In this document: piece by piece, positions 18,216 to 27,374 of the stretch
Numbering within the stretch: the first letter of the stretch is position 1
How the letters are laid out: every line of letters begins with the position of its first letter
Assembly: GCA_002346645.1 (NCBI GenBank)
Contig: DEAD01000012.1
Coordinates: forward strand, 53,430-117,429
Reading direction: 5' to 3'
Source: Dehalococcoidia bacterium UBA2991
Lineage (GTDB): Bacteria; Chloroflexota; Dehalococcoidia; Tepidiformales; Tepidiformaceae
Length of the DNA: 64,000 nucleotides
Notes under the pieces: model-generated
The model's database searches: none
What the model saw: only the letters and a program-made list of their open reading frames with translations
Told to the model about the DNA's origin: nothing
Program-made: the position numbers and the translations under genes

Positions 18216-18590
18216 GTGCTCCACGAATACGGCCACATCGCTATCCTTGTCATAATCGCGCTGGTGTTTCCGGCTGGCGCGATTATTCAGTCCTGGGCAT
18301 TTAAGTTCGTCAACATCAGACCCGAAGTCCCCTCCGACCCAGTGAAGGAAGATACCTACGAGTGTGGCATGGTCACGCGAGGACCGGCTCTGACGCAGTT
18401 CAACTTCCGGTTCTATTACATCGCCCTTTTGTTTCTGCTACTCGATGTTGAGATTGTGTTCCTGTTTCCGTGGGCGGTTGTGCTCGAGAGTGCAGGGCTG
18501 GTGGGCTTAGGAAAGATCGCGATATTCGTGGGAACCTTTGTTGTAGGTGGCCTTTATGCGTGGCGCAAACGTGCGTTGGAGTGGAACTGA
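18216..18590 (+). CDS. nuoA: NADH-quinone oxidoreductase subunit A
   Basis: A 124-residue membrane subunit of complex I with three hydrophobic helices. The conserved loop EDTYECGMVTRGP and the LLFLLLDVEIVFLFPWA helix are diagnostic. It starts with GTG and has only a weak ribosome-binding site (CCAGGG). Its stop shares one base with the nuoC start, so the usual nuoB does not lie between them. It is the first gene of a ten-gene plus-strand operon. Confidence 0.95.
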   Translation: MLHEYGHIAILVIIALVFPAGAIIQSWAFKFVNIRPEVPSDPVKEDTYECGMVTRGPALTQFNFRFYYIALLFLLLDVEIVFLFPWAVVLESAGLVGLGKIAIFVGTFVVGGLYAWRKRALEWN

Positions 18591-19114
18591 TGACACGTTG
18601 GTGGAGCGGTGAGGAACTTGCAGCGGAGGCGGAGCGTTTAGTACCGGGCTCCGTTTCAAAAATATCTGCGACTGCCTGTATCTTTAAAGCCGAAAACTTG
18701 GTCCAGGTGTTAAGTGCCCTGAGAGACAATCCTGCTACTAATTTTGCTCACCTTTCCAACCTGTGTGGGGTAGACCAGTGGGACCGCTTTGAGGTGGTGT
18801 ATCACCTCCAGTCGCTAGAAATGAACCAAATCGCCTGTGCCAAGGTTGAGGTACAAGATCGAGAGGAGCCTTCGGTCCCCAGCGTAGTCAGCATCTGGCA
18901 GGGGGCGTGGATCCAGGAGTCAGAAACGTACGACCTGTTTGGAATTCGCTTTGAAGGGCATCCTAACCTTCAGCGTATCTTGCTCTGGGATGGCTATCCG
19001 GGTTACCCATTGCGAAAAGATTTCCTTTCGATGCCAGGTGGATTACAGCCTGGCCTCAATGAGTTTGCAGGAACCTCTGCCAAGCCTGAACCTCCGGTAC
19101 GGCCGGTCGAATGA
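18590..19114 (+). CDS. nuoC: NADH-quinone oxidoreductase subunit C
   Basis: A 174-residue peripheral-arm subunit. Diagnostic segments are HLSNLCGVDQWDRFEVVYHL, WIQESETYDLFGIRFEGHPNL and the end WDGYPGYPLRKDF. The start ATG at 18590 overlaps the nuoA stop by one base; a longer frame running back into nuoA is not credible. The C-terminus overlaps nuoD by four bases. It is a separate gene, not fused to nuoD as in E. coli. Confidence 0.95.
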   Translation: MTRWWSGEELAAEAERLVPGSVSKISATACIFKAENLVQVLSALRDNPATNFAHLSNLCGVDQWDRFEVVYHLQSLEMNQIACAKVEVQDREEPSVPSVVSIWQGAWIQESETYDLFGIRFEGHPNLQRILLWDGYPGYPLRKDFLSMPGGLQPGLNEFAGTSAKPEPPVRPVE

Positions 19115-20220
19115 GCGAAATAGTCCAATCTGAACCGTTTGTCATGAACATTGGGCCGCAACACCCATCAACCCATGGCGTGTTTCGCGTCAAAGCGACG
19201 GTGGATGGTGAGCAAGTTGTCGACGCTGAGATGGTAATTGGATATTTGCATCGGTCGATGGAAAAACTGGCGGAAGAACGCACCTATACGCAGAACATTC
19301 CCTTCACCGATCGAACGGACTACCTGAGTAGCATGTCGAACAACCTCGGATACTGCCTGGCAGTCGAGAAGCTAGCAGGAATTGACGTGCCTCCTAGGGG
19401 GCAAGCCATCCGAGTAATCATGGCGGAACTCCAGCGACTTGCGAGTCATTGCATGGGCGCAGGGGCATTCGCGAATGACACAGGTGCATGGCAGACACCG
19501 ATCATGTGGTTCATGAGAGAACGAGAGAAAATTCTAGATATCTTCGAGTTGACTAGCGGGGCAAGACTCACCTGTAACTACATGCGTATTGGGGGGGTCG
19601 CATTCGAGATCCCTGAAGACTTTGAAGAGCAAGTAAGAGCGTTGATAGGGCCAATGCGCGAGACAATAGCTGACGGTGAGGGACTGCTTTCCGGGAACGA
19701 AATCTTTCTGGTAAGGGCGCGGAATGTAGCCGTTATTCCACCGGAGCTAGCCATCAATGCCTCTCTGAGTGGGCCAATGCTGCGAGGAAGCGGAATAGCT
19801 TGGGACATCCGGAAAGCAGATCCCTACTGTGGTTATGAGCAGTACGACTTTGAAATCCCCATCGGATATCAGGGGGACGCCTACGACCGCTTCATAGTCC
19901 GTTTGGAAGAGATGCGACAAAGTTTGCGAATAATTGAACAGGCCCTAGACGGCCTTCCCGGTGGACCACATAGCACGGAAGTTCCTTTATCCCTGAGGCC
20001 GCCCGCCGGGGAGGCATATGCCCGCATAGAGAGTCCACGTGGTGAACTGGGCTACTACCTTGTTAGCGATGAGGGCCCCTCGCCCTATCGTTTTCACATC
20101 CGTCCCCCTTCGCTCATCAACCTTAGTGTCCTAAAAGAGATGACGGTTGGAGGCTCCATCGCGGATGCCATTGTGGCACTGGGCTCCATTGACATCGTCG
20201 TTGGTGAGATTGATCGCTAA
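19111..20220 (+). CDS. nuoD: NADH-quinone oxidoreductase subunit D
   Basis: A 369-residue 49-kDa-type subunit that forms the quinone pocket with NuoB. It begins with the hallmark MNIGPQHPSTHGVFR, then GYLHRSMEKLAEERTY and NIPFTDRTDYLSS. The C-terminus LGSIDIVVGEIDR matches the family. The start overlaps nuoC by four bases and the stop shares one base with nuoH. NuoB, its direct partner, is not encoded in the window. Confidence 0.97.
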   Translation: MSEIVQSEPFVMNIGPQHPSTHGVFRVKATVDGEQVVDAEMVIGYLHRSMEKLAEERTYTQNIPFTDRTDYLSSMSNNLGYCLAVEKLAGIDVPPRGQAIRVIMAELQRLASHCMGAGAFANDTGAWQTPIMWFMREREKILDIFELTSGARLTCNYMRIGGVAFEIPEDFEEQVRALIGPMRETIADGEGLLSGNEIFLVRARNVAVIPPELAINASLSGPMLRGSGIAWDIRKADPYCGYEQYDFEIPIGYQGDAYDRFIVRLEEMRQSLRIIEQALDGLPGGPHSTEVPLSLRPPAGEAYARIESPRGELGYYLVSDEGPSPYRFHIRPPSLINLSVLKEMTVGGSIADAIVALGSIDIVVGEIDR

Positions 20221-21479
20221 TGTCACTCGCAACGGATCACTGGTACGACTTTCGCGATCTTTCTAACTTGTCGCGCGTAATTCTTGAGGGCATCGATAAG
20301 GTTGCGCCCTACGAATTGGCATACATCGTGGCGCCAATTATCGGATTTGTTGCTGCCTTCGTGATTTTCGTTCTCCCCTCCCAGTTGTATGTAGGGGTCT
20401 ATGGTGAACGACGAATTATTGGCCGAATTCAGGCCCGTAGAGGGCCTAATCGAGTGGGGCCATTTGGGTTACTCCAGCCAGTGGCGGATGCTATCAAACT
20501 GCTTCAAAAAGAAGCATTGACACCTAAGGTGGCCGATAAAGCCCTAATGTGGGCGGCACCCGTCTTCTTTGTGGCGCCCTGTGTTTTGTTATTCGCTGTG
20601 ATCCCCTTTGGTCCTCGTATGGTTTTTGCTGACGTTCCAGCTGGACTGATTTTCTTTATCGGAGTGTCGGGATTGCCGGTTTTGGCCGCATTCATTGCAG
20701 GCTGGAGCTCAAACAACAAATACAGCTTGTTTGGTGCGATGCGGATCGTGGCGATGTCAGTCAGCTATGAGGTACCTCTCGTCCTGATGCTGTTATGCGT
20801 GGTGGTGTTTACCAACTCGATGAGCTTGCCCGCCATCGTGGAGTTTCAAAGAGAAACTGATCTTTGGCTGATCTTCATGCAGCCTTTGGCTTTCGTGGTC
20901 TATTTCATAGCTGTTAGTGCCGAGTTAAATCGAACACCCACTGATATCGCCGAAGCTGAATCCGAGATCGTAGCGGGCTACCTGACTGAATATAGCGGGA
21001 TGAGGTGGGGACTCTTCTACGGTATGGACATAGGGTATGCCTTGGCCGCTGCGGCCTTTGCTTCGACTATTTTCCTGGGAGGGTGGTCGATGTGGGGACT
21101 TGAGCAATGGGTGCCACCATGGCTCATCTTTATCGCCAAGACGCATCTGTTTTATTTGGTCTTCATCTGGACGAGAGGCACTCTGCCTCGCCTGAGAGTG
21201 GACCAGTTGATGGGCTTTGCGTGGAAGTTTCTTTTGCCGTTGGCCGTGGTCAATCTATTCCTCGTCTCACTCGAACGGTTGTGGTGGCTGGAGGCAGGAT
21301 TAGGAGACGGCATGGTATTTGCTTTTGCGGGAATCAACATTGTCTTCTCAGCCGTTGCGATCTTTTTATGGGCGCGTTTCTTAGGCTATAGACCCGAGAG
21401 CATCCCAACTCGGCCACGGCTGGTTCAAAAGGCCGGCGGGTACGTTCCCGTTGAGGACCCACCTGGAGGAGGCAAGTAG
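20220..21479 (+). CDS. nuoH: NADH-quinone oxidoreductase subunit H
   Basis: A 419-residue membrane subunit linking the quinone site to the proton channels. Visible signatures are GERRIIGRIQARRGPNRVGPFGLLQPVADAIKLL (a loop, split here only for description), SAELNRTPTDIAEAESEIVAGY and FIWTRGTLPRLRVDQLM. Eight or more hydrophobic helices can be seen. It is longer than most homologues because of extra residues at both ends. nuoJ starts on the base after the stop; nuoI, often found here, is missing. Confidence 0.97.
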   Translation: MSLATDHWYDFRDLSNLSRVILEGIDKVAPYELAYIVAPIIGFVAAFVIFVLPSQLYVGVYGERRIIGRIQARRGPNRVGPFGLLQPVADAIKLLQKEALTPKVADKALMWAAPVFFVAPCVLLFAVIPFGPRMVFADVPAGLIFFIGVSGLPVLAAFIAGWSSNNKYSLFGAMRIVAMSVSYEVPLVLMLLCVVVFTNSMSLPAIVEFQRETDLWLIFMQPLAFVVYFIAVSAELNRTPTDIAEAESEIVAGYLTEYSGMRWGLFYGMDIGYALAAAAFASTIFLGGWSMWGLEQWVPPWLIFIAKTHLFYLVFIWTRGTLPRLRVDQLMGFAWKFLLPLAVVNLFLVSLERLWWLEAGLGDGMVFAFAGINIVFSAVAIFLWARFLGYRPESIPTRPRLVQKAGGYVPVEDPPGGGK

Positions 21480-22004
21480 ATGGAAGGGGCCGGCGTACAA
21501 ATTGCTTTCTGGGTGCTTTCAGTCCTCACGCTTGTTGCGGCTGGAGGAGTGATGGCTTCTCGCAACTTGCTACATGCAGTTCTCTTCCTGATTGTTACTT
21601 TTATTGGGGTTGCCGGCTTTTTCGTACTGCTCTCAGCAGAGTTCATAGCGATGGCGCAGATCGTCATCTACGTGGGGGCTATTTCGGTATTGATCCTGTT
21701 TGCCATAGTGCTTACGCCCCAGTCGGTTCGGGACAACTCAGAAACAGCCATGGTGGGGCCAGCAATCCTACTTGGCATAGCATTGTCGACAATCTTCTTA
21801 TTTGTCATTCATGACACAGCATGGCCAACTACAAACGGTACGCCAGCGCTGTCCGCGAGTGCCCTAGGACAGGCATTGCTCTCGACCTGGGTACTTCCCT
21901 TTGAGATCGCCTCGGTTCTACTTACTGCCGCTCTTGTCGGTGCAATCATGCTTGTGCGTTCAGAGACTGAGGAAAACGAGGACGTAGCTGATGTTGACGC
22001 TTGA
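21480..22004 (+). CDS. nuoJ: NADH-quinone oxidoreductase subunit J
   Basis: A 174-residue membrane subunit with five hydrophobic helices. ASRNLLHAVLFLIVTFIGVA and EFIAMAQIVIYVGAISVLIL, including the pi-bulge helix region, are typical of NuoJ. The final helix is followed by an acidic tail. The 3' end overlaps nuoK by 14 bases. Confidence 0.95.
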   Translation: MEGAGVQIAFWVLSVLTLVAAGGVMASRNLLHAVLFLIVTFIGVAGFFVLLSAEFIAMAQIVIYVGAISVLILFAIVLTPQSVRDNSETAMVGPAILLGIALSTIFLFVIHDTAWPTTNGTPALSASALGQALLSTWVLPFEIASVLLTAALVGAIMLVRSETEENEDVADVDA

Positions 22005-22302
22005 GCACTTCCTCACTGTTGGCGCGCTACTTTTTTGTCTAGGCCTTGTGATTGCCCTTAGTAAGCGGAATGCCATTGGCGTGCTAATGGGAATAGAGCT
22101 GATGTTGAACTCCATCAACATCACATTGATTGCTTTCTCTCGTTTTGGCGAAAGCGCTACACCAATAGCTGGTCATGCTTTTGTTGCCTTCATCATTACT
22201 GTGGCGGCAGCAGAAGCTGCAGTAGCCCTCGCTCTCGCAGTATCCGTTTATCGAAGTCGTCAAACCGTTGAGGTCGACCAGCTCGACCTGCTGAGGTTGT
22301 AA
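21991..22302 (+). CDS. nuoK: NADH-quinone oxidoreductase subunit K
   Basis: A 103-residue subunit with three helices. The conserved membrane glutamates are in LMGIELMLNSINI and AAAEAAVALALAV, and KRNAIGVLMG is the usual connecting loop. The start lies inside the end of nuoJ, which implies translational coupling. Confidence 0.95.
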   Translation: MLTLEHFLTVGALLFCLGLVIALSKRNAIGVLMGIELMLNSINITLIAFSRFGESATPIAGHAFVAFIITVAAAEAAVALALAVSVYRSRQTVEVDQLDLLRL

Positions 22303-22306
22303 CGCC

Positions 22307-22504
22307 ATGTGGGTTGAATTTATGAGCGTGGCTAACGGGTACGTAGCGGAAACATGGAGGGAGCTTTTTGCGGCAGAAGGCTTGCGCATCATCATCATGC
22401 CACCAGTTGGTCGAGGCGAAGATGCTTCTATGCGTGACGAACGAACTATTTATGTGCCTACTGGAAAATCCCATGTGGCTCGCGAAATCCTGAGGAAGAT
22501 ATAG
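22307..22504 (+). CDS. small DUF2007-like protein inside the nuo operon
   Basis: A 65-residue soluble protein placed four bases after nuoK and three bases before nuoL, with GAGG upstream of its ATG, so it is almost certainly translated. The sequence ANGYVAETWRELFAAEGLRI, then RTIYVPTGKSHVAREILRKI, resembles the small beta-alpha-beta DUF2007-type putative signal-transducing proteins. No cysteines or membrane helix are present. No complex I subunit of this kind is known to me. It might be an assembly or regulatory factor, but the sequence gives no function. Confidence 0.72.
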   Translation: MWVEFMSVANGYVAETWRELFAAEGLRIIIMPPVGRGEDASMRDERTIYVPTGKSHVAREILRKI

Positions 22505-22507
22505 CCG

Positions 22508-24439
22508 ATGCACGATGTACCAGGGATTAGCGAGGCCGTGCTGTGGGCAATCATTCTCAGTCCGCTAGCTGCATTCACGATTATCACGCTATACCTTCGC
22601 AAGATCCCCCAAATTGCCGGATACCTCAGCATCGTTGCGATTGCTATCTCATTTTTGCTAGCGCTCATAACGCTGGTTGATGTTTTAGGTGCGCATGGCC
22701 ATGTCGCTATCCACTCTCACGAATGGTTCCAGGTAGGACCACTTGAACTAACTCTTGGTGTACGCATTGATGGACTGACTGCTGTGATGCTGGTTGTAGT
22801 CTCTAGCGTATCCCTTCTCGTTCAGGTGTATTCGCAGGGGTACATGGCAGGTGATCCTGGCTACGGGCGGTATTACGCCTATATGAGCCTTTTCATCACC
22901 GCGATGCTTGGTCTAGTCCTGGCAGACAACCTCTTCATGCTGTTTGTATTCTGGGAGCTAGTAGGCCTCTCGAGCTATCTGCTCATTGGCTTTTGGTTCC
23001 ACAAGCCAAGTGCCGCGGCCGCTGCCAAGAAGGCCTTCATTGTGACTCGCATTGGGGACCTTGGGCTGTTAGCAGCAATTCTTCTTGTTTGGACTCGGAC
23101 GGAGACCTTAGCCATTCATGAGATTCATCATCTGGCCCTTACTGGTGCCTTCGCAGGCACCACGGTAACTCTTTTTGGATTAGGCCTGTTCGCTGGAGCA
23201 GTCGGAAAGAGCGCCCAGTTCCCATTGCATGTTTGGCTTCCTGATGCGATGGAGGGGCCAACGCCAGTTTCTGCCTTAATCCATGCCGCCACGATGGTGG
23301 CGGCAGGTGTTTACTTGATGGCCCGCTTCTGGCCTGTTTTGGAAGTAGCCCCGGATGCGAGAGAAGTAGTTGGATGGATAGGGGCTGCGACTGTCGTTGT
23401 AGGGGCTTCCCTCGCCTTGGTTCAGACGGATCTCAAGCGGGTCCTAGCCTATTCCACAATCAGCCAGCTCGGTTACATGATGCTAGCGCTGGGTGTGTTT
23501 GGATATGCAGTGGCGGTGTTCCATCTGTTCACTCACGCCTTCTTTAAGGCGTTGCTCTTCCTAGGTAGTGGATCCGTGAACCATGCCACCAATACCTTTG
23601 ATATGCGTCGTATGGGTGGCTTGCGCAAGGTAATGCCAATCACGTTTGGCACTTTCTTGATTGGCACTCTTAGCCTTGCGGGTGTCTTTCCTTTGGCAGG
23701 ATTTTGGTCAAAGGATGAGATTTTATTGGAGGCCTGGGTAAACAACCGAGGCTTGTACACGGTTGCTGCCATCGCGTCCTTTATGACAGCGCTCTATATG
23801 TTTCGAGCAGTTTTCATGACCTTCTTTGGGGAATACAAAGGGGGAGAGCCAGTAGATAGAGAAGATGAAGATTCACACTTCCATGGGGATCCAGCACACC
23901 CGCATGAATCGAGCTGGGTGATGACGGTTCCACTATTAATCCTAACGGCCGGTGCGATCGCAGCTGGCTGGTGGGCATGGGGGAAAGAATTCCATCATTT
24001 TGTGGAGGCAGCTGTGCCTGCGGAGGCACTTCACAAAGCGCCAGAATTTAGCTATGGCATTGCAATCACCTCTTCAATTATCGCTTTGGCGGGAATCGCA
24101 ACAGCATGGGCGATTTATCACAAGCGCCTCGTCTCCTCTGAAGAGATTCGCAAGACTGCCCTGCCCATCGCCCTGCTCCTTGAGCACAAATTCTTCTTAG
24201 ATGACTTATATGAACGCGTTTTCACTATCAGGGTTTTCCAACGTGGCTGGAACCGGCTGGTGGAAAGGTTTGACATGCTCGCTGTTGACGGTGCCGTAAA
24301 TGGCATTGGCTGGGTGGGTACTCAATCAAGCCGAGTGGTACGTCACGCCCAGACCGGCCAGTTGCAGCTGTATGGGGTGGGAATAGCCGCCGGCGTCTTC
24401 ATCGTCGCCATCATCGTGTTCATTGCGAGTCCGTTGTAG
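22508..24439 (+). CDS. nuoL: NADH-quinone oxidoreductase subunit L
   Basis: A 643-residue antiporter-like subunit. It shows LTAVMLVVVSSVSLLVQVYS, LFVFWELVGLSSYLLIGFWF (the key glutamate), FPLHVWLPDAMEGPTPVSAL, LIHAATMVAAGVYLMAR and the lysine helix near ALVQTDLKRVLAYSTISQLG. The C-terminal part contains the lateral amphipathic helix and a histidine-rich loop (HFHGDPAHPHESS). GAGGAAG precedes the ATG within the end of the small upstream gene. Confidence 0.97.
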   Translation: MHDVPGISEAVLWAIILSPLAAFTIITLYLRKIPQIAGYLSIVAIAISFLLALITLVDVLGAHGHVAIHSHEWFQVGPLELTLGVRIDGLTAVMLVVVSSVSLLVQVYSQGYMAGDPGYGRYYAYMSLFITAMLGLVLADNLFMLFVFWELVGLSSYLLIGFWFHKPSAAAAAKKAFIVTRIGDLGLLAAILLVWTRTETLAIHEIHHLALTGAFAGTTVTLFGLGLFAGAVGKSAQFPLHVWLPDAMEGPTPVSALIHAATMVAAGVYLMARFWPVLEVAPDAREVVGWIGAATVVVGASLALVQTDLKRVLAYSTISQLGYMMLALGVFGYAVAVFHLFTHAFFKALLFLGSGSVNHATNTFDMRRMGGLRKVMPITFGTFLIGTLSLAGVFPLAGFWSKDEILLEAWVNNRGLYTVAAIASFMTALYMFRAVFMTFFGEYKGGEPVDREDEDSHFHGDPAHPHESSWVMTVPLLILTAGAIAAGWWAWGKEFHHFVEAAVPAEALHKAPEFSYGIAITSSIIALAGIATAWAIYHKRLVSSEEIRKTALPIALLLEHKFFLDDLYERVFTIRVFQRGWNRLVERFDMLAVDGAVNGIGWVGTQSSRVVRHAQTGQLQLYGVGIAAGVFIVAIIVFIASPL

Positions 24440-24449
24440 GAGGGTTGGG

Positions 24450-25910
24450 ATGCTTTTAACTGTTCTAGTGTTTCTGCCCGCCTTTGCGGGAATAATGATC
24501 CTGCTGCTCCCGGCAACCCGGGCTAGCTACTCTCGCTGGGTTGCCCTGCTCGGTTCCCTCATTGCGCTAGCTTTGTCGATTGGAATGTTCTTCGCCTTTG
24601 AAAAGGGCGGAGGCTTCCAGTTCATCGATAAGGCTTCCTGGATCGATGTCGGCGCCTTCCACGTACAGTACTTTCTCGGCGTTGATGGGCTGAGTCTGCC
24701 GCTAGTGGTTCTAACTACTTTCCTAACTACTGCAGCTGTCCTTGTTTCATTCAGAATCGAACACCGGCCACGGGCCTACTTTGCTAGCCTGATGGTGCTT
24801 TCCACTTCAGTGCTAGGCGTTTTCACTGCGATGGATTTCCTGCTCTTCTTCCTGTTCTGGGAGCTCGAGCTGTTTCCCATGTACTTGCTAATTTCTGTGT
24901 GGGGTTCAGGACGGCGGGAATATTCCGCGATGAAGTTCGTGCTTTATACCGTGGCTGGCTCTGCCTTCATGCTTGTTGCGATTCTTGCCTTAGCTTTCAG
25001 CGAAGGTACGTTTGATATGCAGCTGCTAGGCGAGGCGAACATCTCAAGCGCAGTTTTGCCTCTACGCTGGGTTTTCCTATTTCTCTTCATAGGGTTTGCG
25101 GTAAAGCTTCCCATTGTGCCCCTGCATACGTGGTTACCTGATGCCCATAGTGATGCCCCAACAGCTGTTTCCGTAATGCTGGCTGGCGTGCTTTTGAAGA
25201 TGGGTGGCTACGCCATCATCCGCACTTGCATAACAATTCTGCCGGATCAGGCCAACGACTATGGCATCTGGTTGGCGGCTATTGGTGCCATTAGCGTGCT
25301 GTACGGGGCCTTCGTAACCTTCAGACAAACCGATGTGAAACGCCTAATCGCCTACTCATCAGTAAGTCATATGGGTCTGGTTTTGCTTGGTATAGGGGCG
25401 CTAGGCACAACAGCGATGGTGGGTGCTGCCTACCAGATGCTTGCTCACGGCCTAATCACGGGTTTGCTCTTCGTGGTAATAGGACTGATGTACGAAAGAA
25501 CGCACACACGGGAAATTGGAAAGCTGGGTGGGCTGGCAAGGCAAATGCCGCTAATTGCGACGGGGTTGGTGTTCGCAGGCTTTGCCAGCGTAGGACTTCC
25601 AGCATTGGCCGGCTTTGTTGCTGAGATAACAGTCTTTATTGGGGCATTCCAAAAGCATGAGTGGGCAGTGCTCATGGCTATCTTTGGTGTAGTGCTTTCC
25701 GCTGGATACATTCTTTGGACCTTGCAACGGGTCGTCTTTGGCCCCGTTAGATCTGAGTGGGACGATGCGGATGATCAGAAACATTGGTGGGAGCATGCGA
25801 GTGTAGTTGGCTTAGCTGCGCTGGTTATCCTTCTTGGCGTCTACCCGAGTCTAATCATGGACATGATTGACCCTGCTATTGGGGTTATAAGTGCGAGGGT
25901 AGCTGGGTGA
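24450..25910 (+). CDS. nuoM: NADH-quinone oxidoreductase subunit M
   Basis: A 486-residue antiporter-like subunit. Diagnostic segments are LLFFLFWELELFPMYLLISVWG, VPLHTWLPDAHSDAPTAVSV, LAGVLLKMGGYAIIR and TDVKRLIAYSSVSHMGLVLLG. A perfect AGGAGG at 24438-24443 sets the start at the ATG at 24450; a frame reaching back into nuoL is rejected. The 3' end overlaps nuoN by four bases (GTGA). Confidence 0.97.
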   Translation: MLLTVLVFLPAFAGIMILLLPATRASYSRWVALLGSLIALALSIGMFFAFEKGGGFQFIDKASWIDVGAFHVQYFLGVDGLSLPLVVLTTFLTTAAVLVSFRIEHRPRAYFASLMVLSTSVLGVFTAMDFLLFFLFWELELFPMYLLISVWGSGRREYSAMKFVLYTVAGSAFMLVAILALAFSEGTFDMQLLGEANISSAVLPLRWVFLFLFIGFAVKLPIVPLHTWLPDAHSDAPTAVSVMLAGVLLKMGGYAIIRTCITILPDQANDYGIWLAAIGAISVLYGAFVTFRQTDVKRLIAYSSVSHMGLVLLGIGALGTTAMVGAAYQMLAHGLITGLLFVVIGLMYERTHTREIGKLGGLARQMPLIATGLVFAGFASVGLPALAGFVAEITVFIGAFQKHEWAVLMAIFGVVLSAGYILWTLQRVVFGPVRSEWDDADDQKHWWEHASVVGLAALVILLGVYPSLIMDMIDPAIGVISARVAG

Positions 25911-27367
25911 GCGAACTAGACATCGTTGGACCTCAGCTCGCCATCCTGCTTGCGGCAGCCGCAGTGCTCGTGTGGGATGCACTACTACCCAATCGGCGAA
26001 TTTGTCTGCCATACATTGCCCTTATTGGGGTCTTTGGTGCGGTTATTTGGACATCCACGTGGGTGATTCGAGGTGACTTCCAGACAGCCTTTGATGGAAC
26101 TTTCGCGATAGACCAGTACGCGGTCTTTTTTCAATACGTATTTGCCGGGATTGCAGCGATCGTTGTCGTGGCCTCGATCGACTGGGTAAATCGGGTAGAC
26201 CGTCGTCAATCCGAATATTTCGCTCTCGTCTTGACTGCCTCTGCGGGTCTAATGTTCCTTGCCGGTGCGCGGGACCTCATCACCATTTTCCTAGCGCTCG
26301 AGCTAAGTTCGATCCCGCAATACATCCTCGCCGGCTGGGGCAAGGACCAGCGCTCAAGCGAGGCCGGCATGAAATACCTGCTACTTGGAGCTATCGCCTC
26401 TGCGCTGTTGCTTTATGGCATGACAATGCTCTACGGCTTCAGTGGTTCGACCCTTTTGAGCGATATCTCAGTTGCAATCACAGAAAACGGCGCAGATAGC
26501 CGTTCCCTTCTCATTGTGGCAAGCGTCCTGTTGATCGCAGGATTTGGCTTTAAAATGGCGGTTGTTCCCTTTCAGATGTGGGTCCCTGATGTCTATCAAG
26601 GAGCTCCGACCCCAGTAGCCGCTTTTCTCTCAGTGGGATCAAAGGCTGCGGCCTTTGCTGTTGTAATGCGAATCTTTTTCGAGGGCCTAGGTGAGCAGAT
26701 CCTCAGCGACGACTGGGCGATGATATTCGCAGTTATCGCAGCAGCTTCGATGACCCTCGGTAATCTCTTTGCAATTGTGCAACGTGATATCAAAAGAATG
26801 CTGGGTTATTCATCAATAGCCCAGGCAGGCAACTTCATGATCGGCCTTGCTGCAATTTCTATTGCAGGTGAACATTTTGTTCAGGGTGCGAGTGGAGTAC
26901 TACTCTTTGTCGCGGCCTACGCCTTCACTAACCTCGGCGCTTTTATAGCCGTGATCGGGATCTCGCAAAAGATTGGCAGCGACAACATTGCCGATTACGC
27001 AGGCATGTGGCGGCGTGCACCTCTCCTTGCGCTCGCGCTCGCAATCTGTCTTATCTCACTAGCTGGTATTCCACCAACTGCAGGATTTTGGGCCAAGTTA
27101 TACGTTTTCAATGCTGGAATCCGTGCAGACCTAGCTTGGCTTGTGATAATTGGCGTCCTTAACTCAGTAGTTTCGGCGTACTACTACCTGGCAGTAGTAC
27201 GTCAGATGTTCCTTGGTGAGGCCGAGGAGGAAGAACGGCTGGCGATATCCCCAACTATTGCAGTGGCCTTGGGGATATCAACCGTAGGAGTGATCGTGTT
27301 CGGTATTTTCCCCACACCATTGGTGGATGCTGCTAGGGAAGCTGCCGCAATTTTCGCTACCAGTTAA
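25907..27367 (+). CDS. nuoN: NADH-quinone oxidoreductase subunit N
   Basis: A 486-residue antiporter-like subunit starting with GTG. It has FLALELSSIPQYILAGWGKD (membrane glutamate), AVVPFQMWVPDVYQGAPTPV, the RDIKRMLGYSSIAQAGNFMI lysine helix and GIPPTAGFWAKLYVF. It is the last complex I gene. ybeY starts eight bases after its stop, so the operon may continue. Confidence 0.97.
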   Translation: MSELDIVGPQLAILLAAAAVLVWDALLPNRRICLPYIALIGVFGAVIWTSTWVIRGDFQTAFDGTFAIDQYAVFFQYVFAGIAAIVVVASIDWVNRVDRRQSEYFALVLTASAGLMFLAGARDLITIFLALELSSIPQYILAGWGKDQRSSEAGMKYLLLGAIASALLLYGMTMLYGFSGSTLLSDISVAITENGADSRSLLIVASVLLIAGFGFKMAVVPFQMWVPDVYQGAPTPVAAFLSVGSKAAAFAVVMRIFFEGLGEQILSDDWAMIFAVIAAASMTLGNLFAIVQRDIKRMLGYSSIAQAGNFMIGLAAISIAGEHFVQGASGVLLFVAAYAFTNLGAFIAVIGISQKIGSDNIADYAGMWRRAPLLALALAICLISLAGIPPTAGFWAKLYVFNAGIRADLAWLVIIGVLNSVVSAYYYLAVVRQMFLGEAEEEERLAISPTIAVALGISTVGVIVFGIFPTPLVDAAREAAAIFATS

Positions 27368-27374
27368 CTTTGGG

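Noticed and set aside
18560..18600. A hidden nuoB between nuoA and nuoC
   Set aside because: The two genes overlap by one base, so there is no room, and no cysteine-rich NuoB motif is seen in any frame of the operon.
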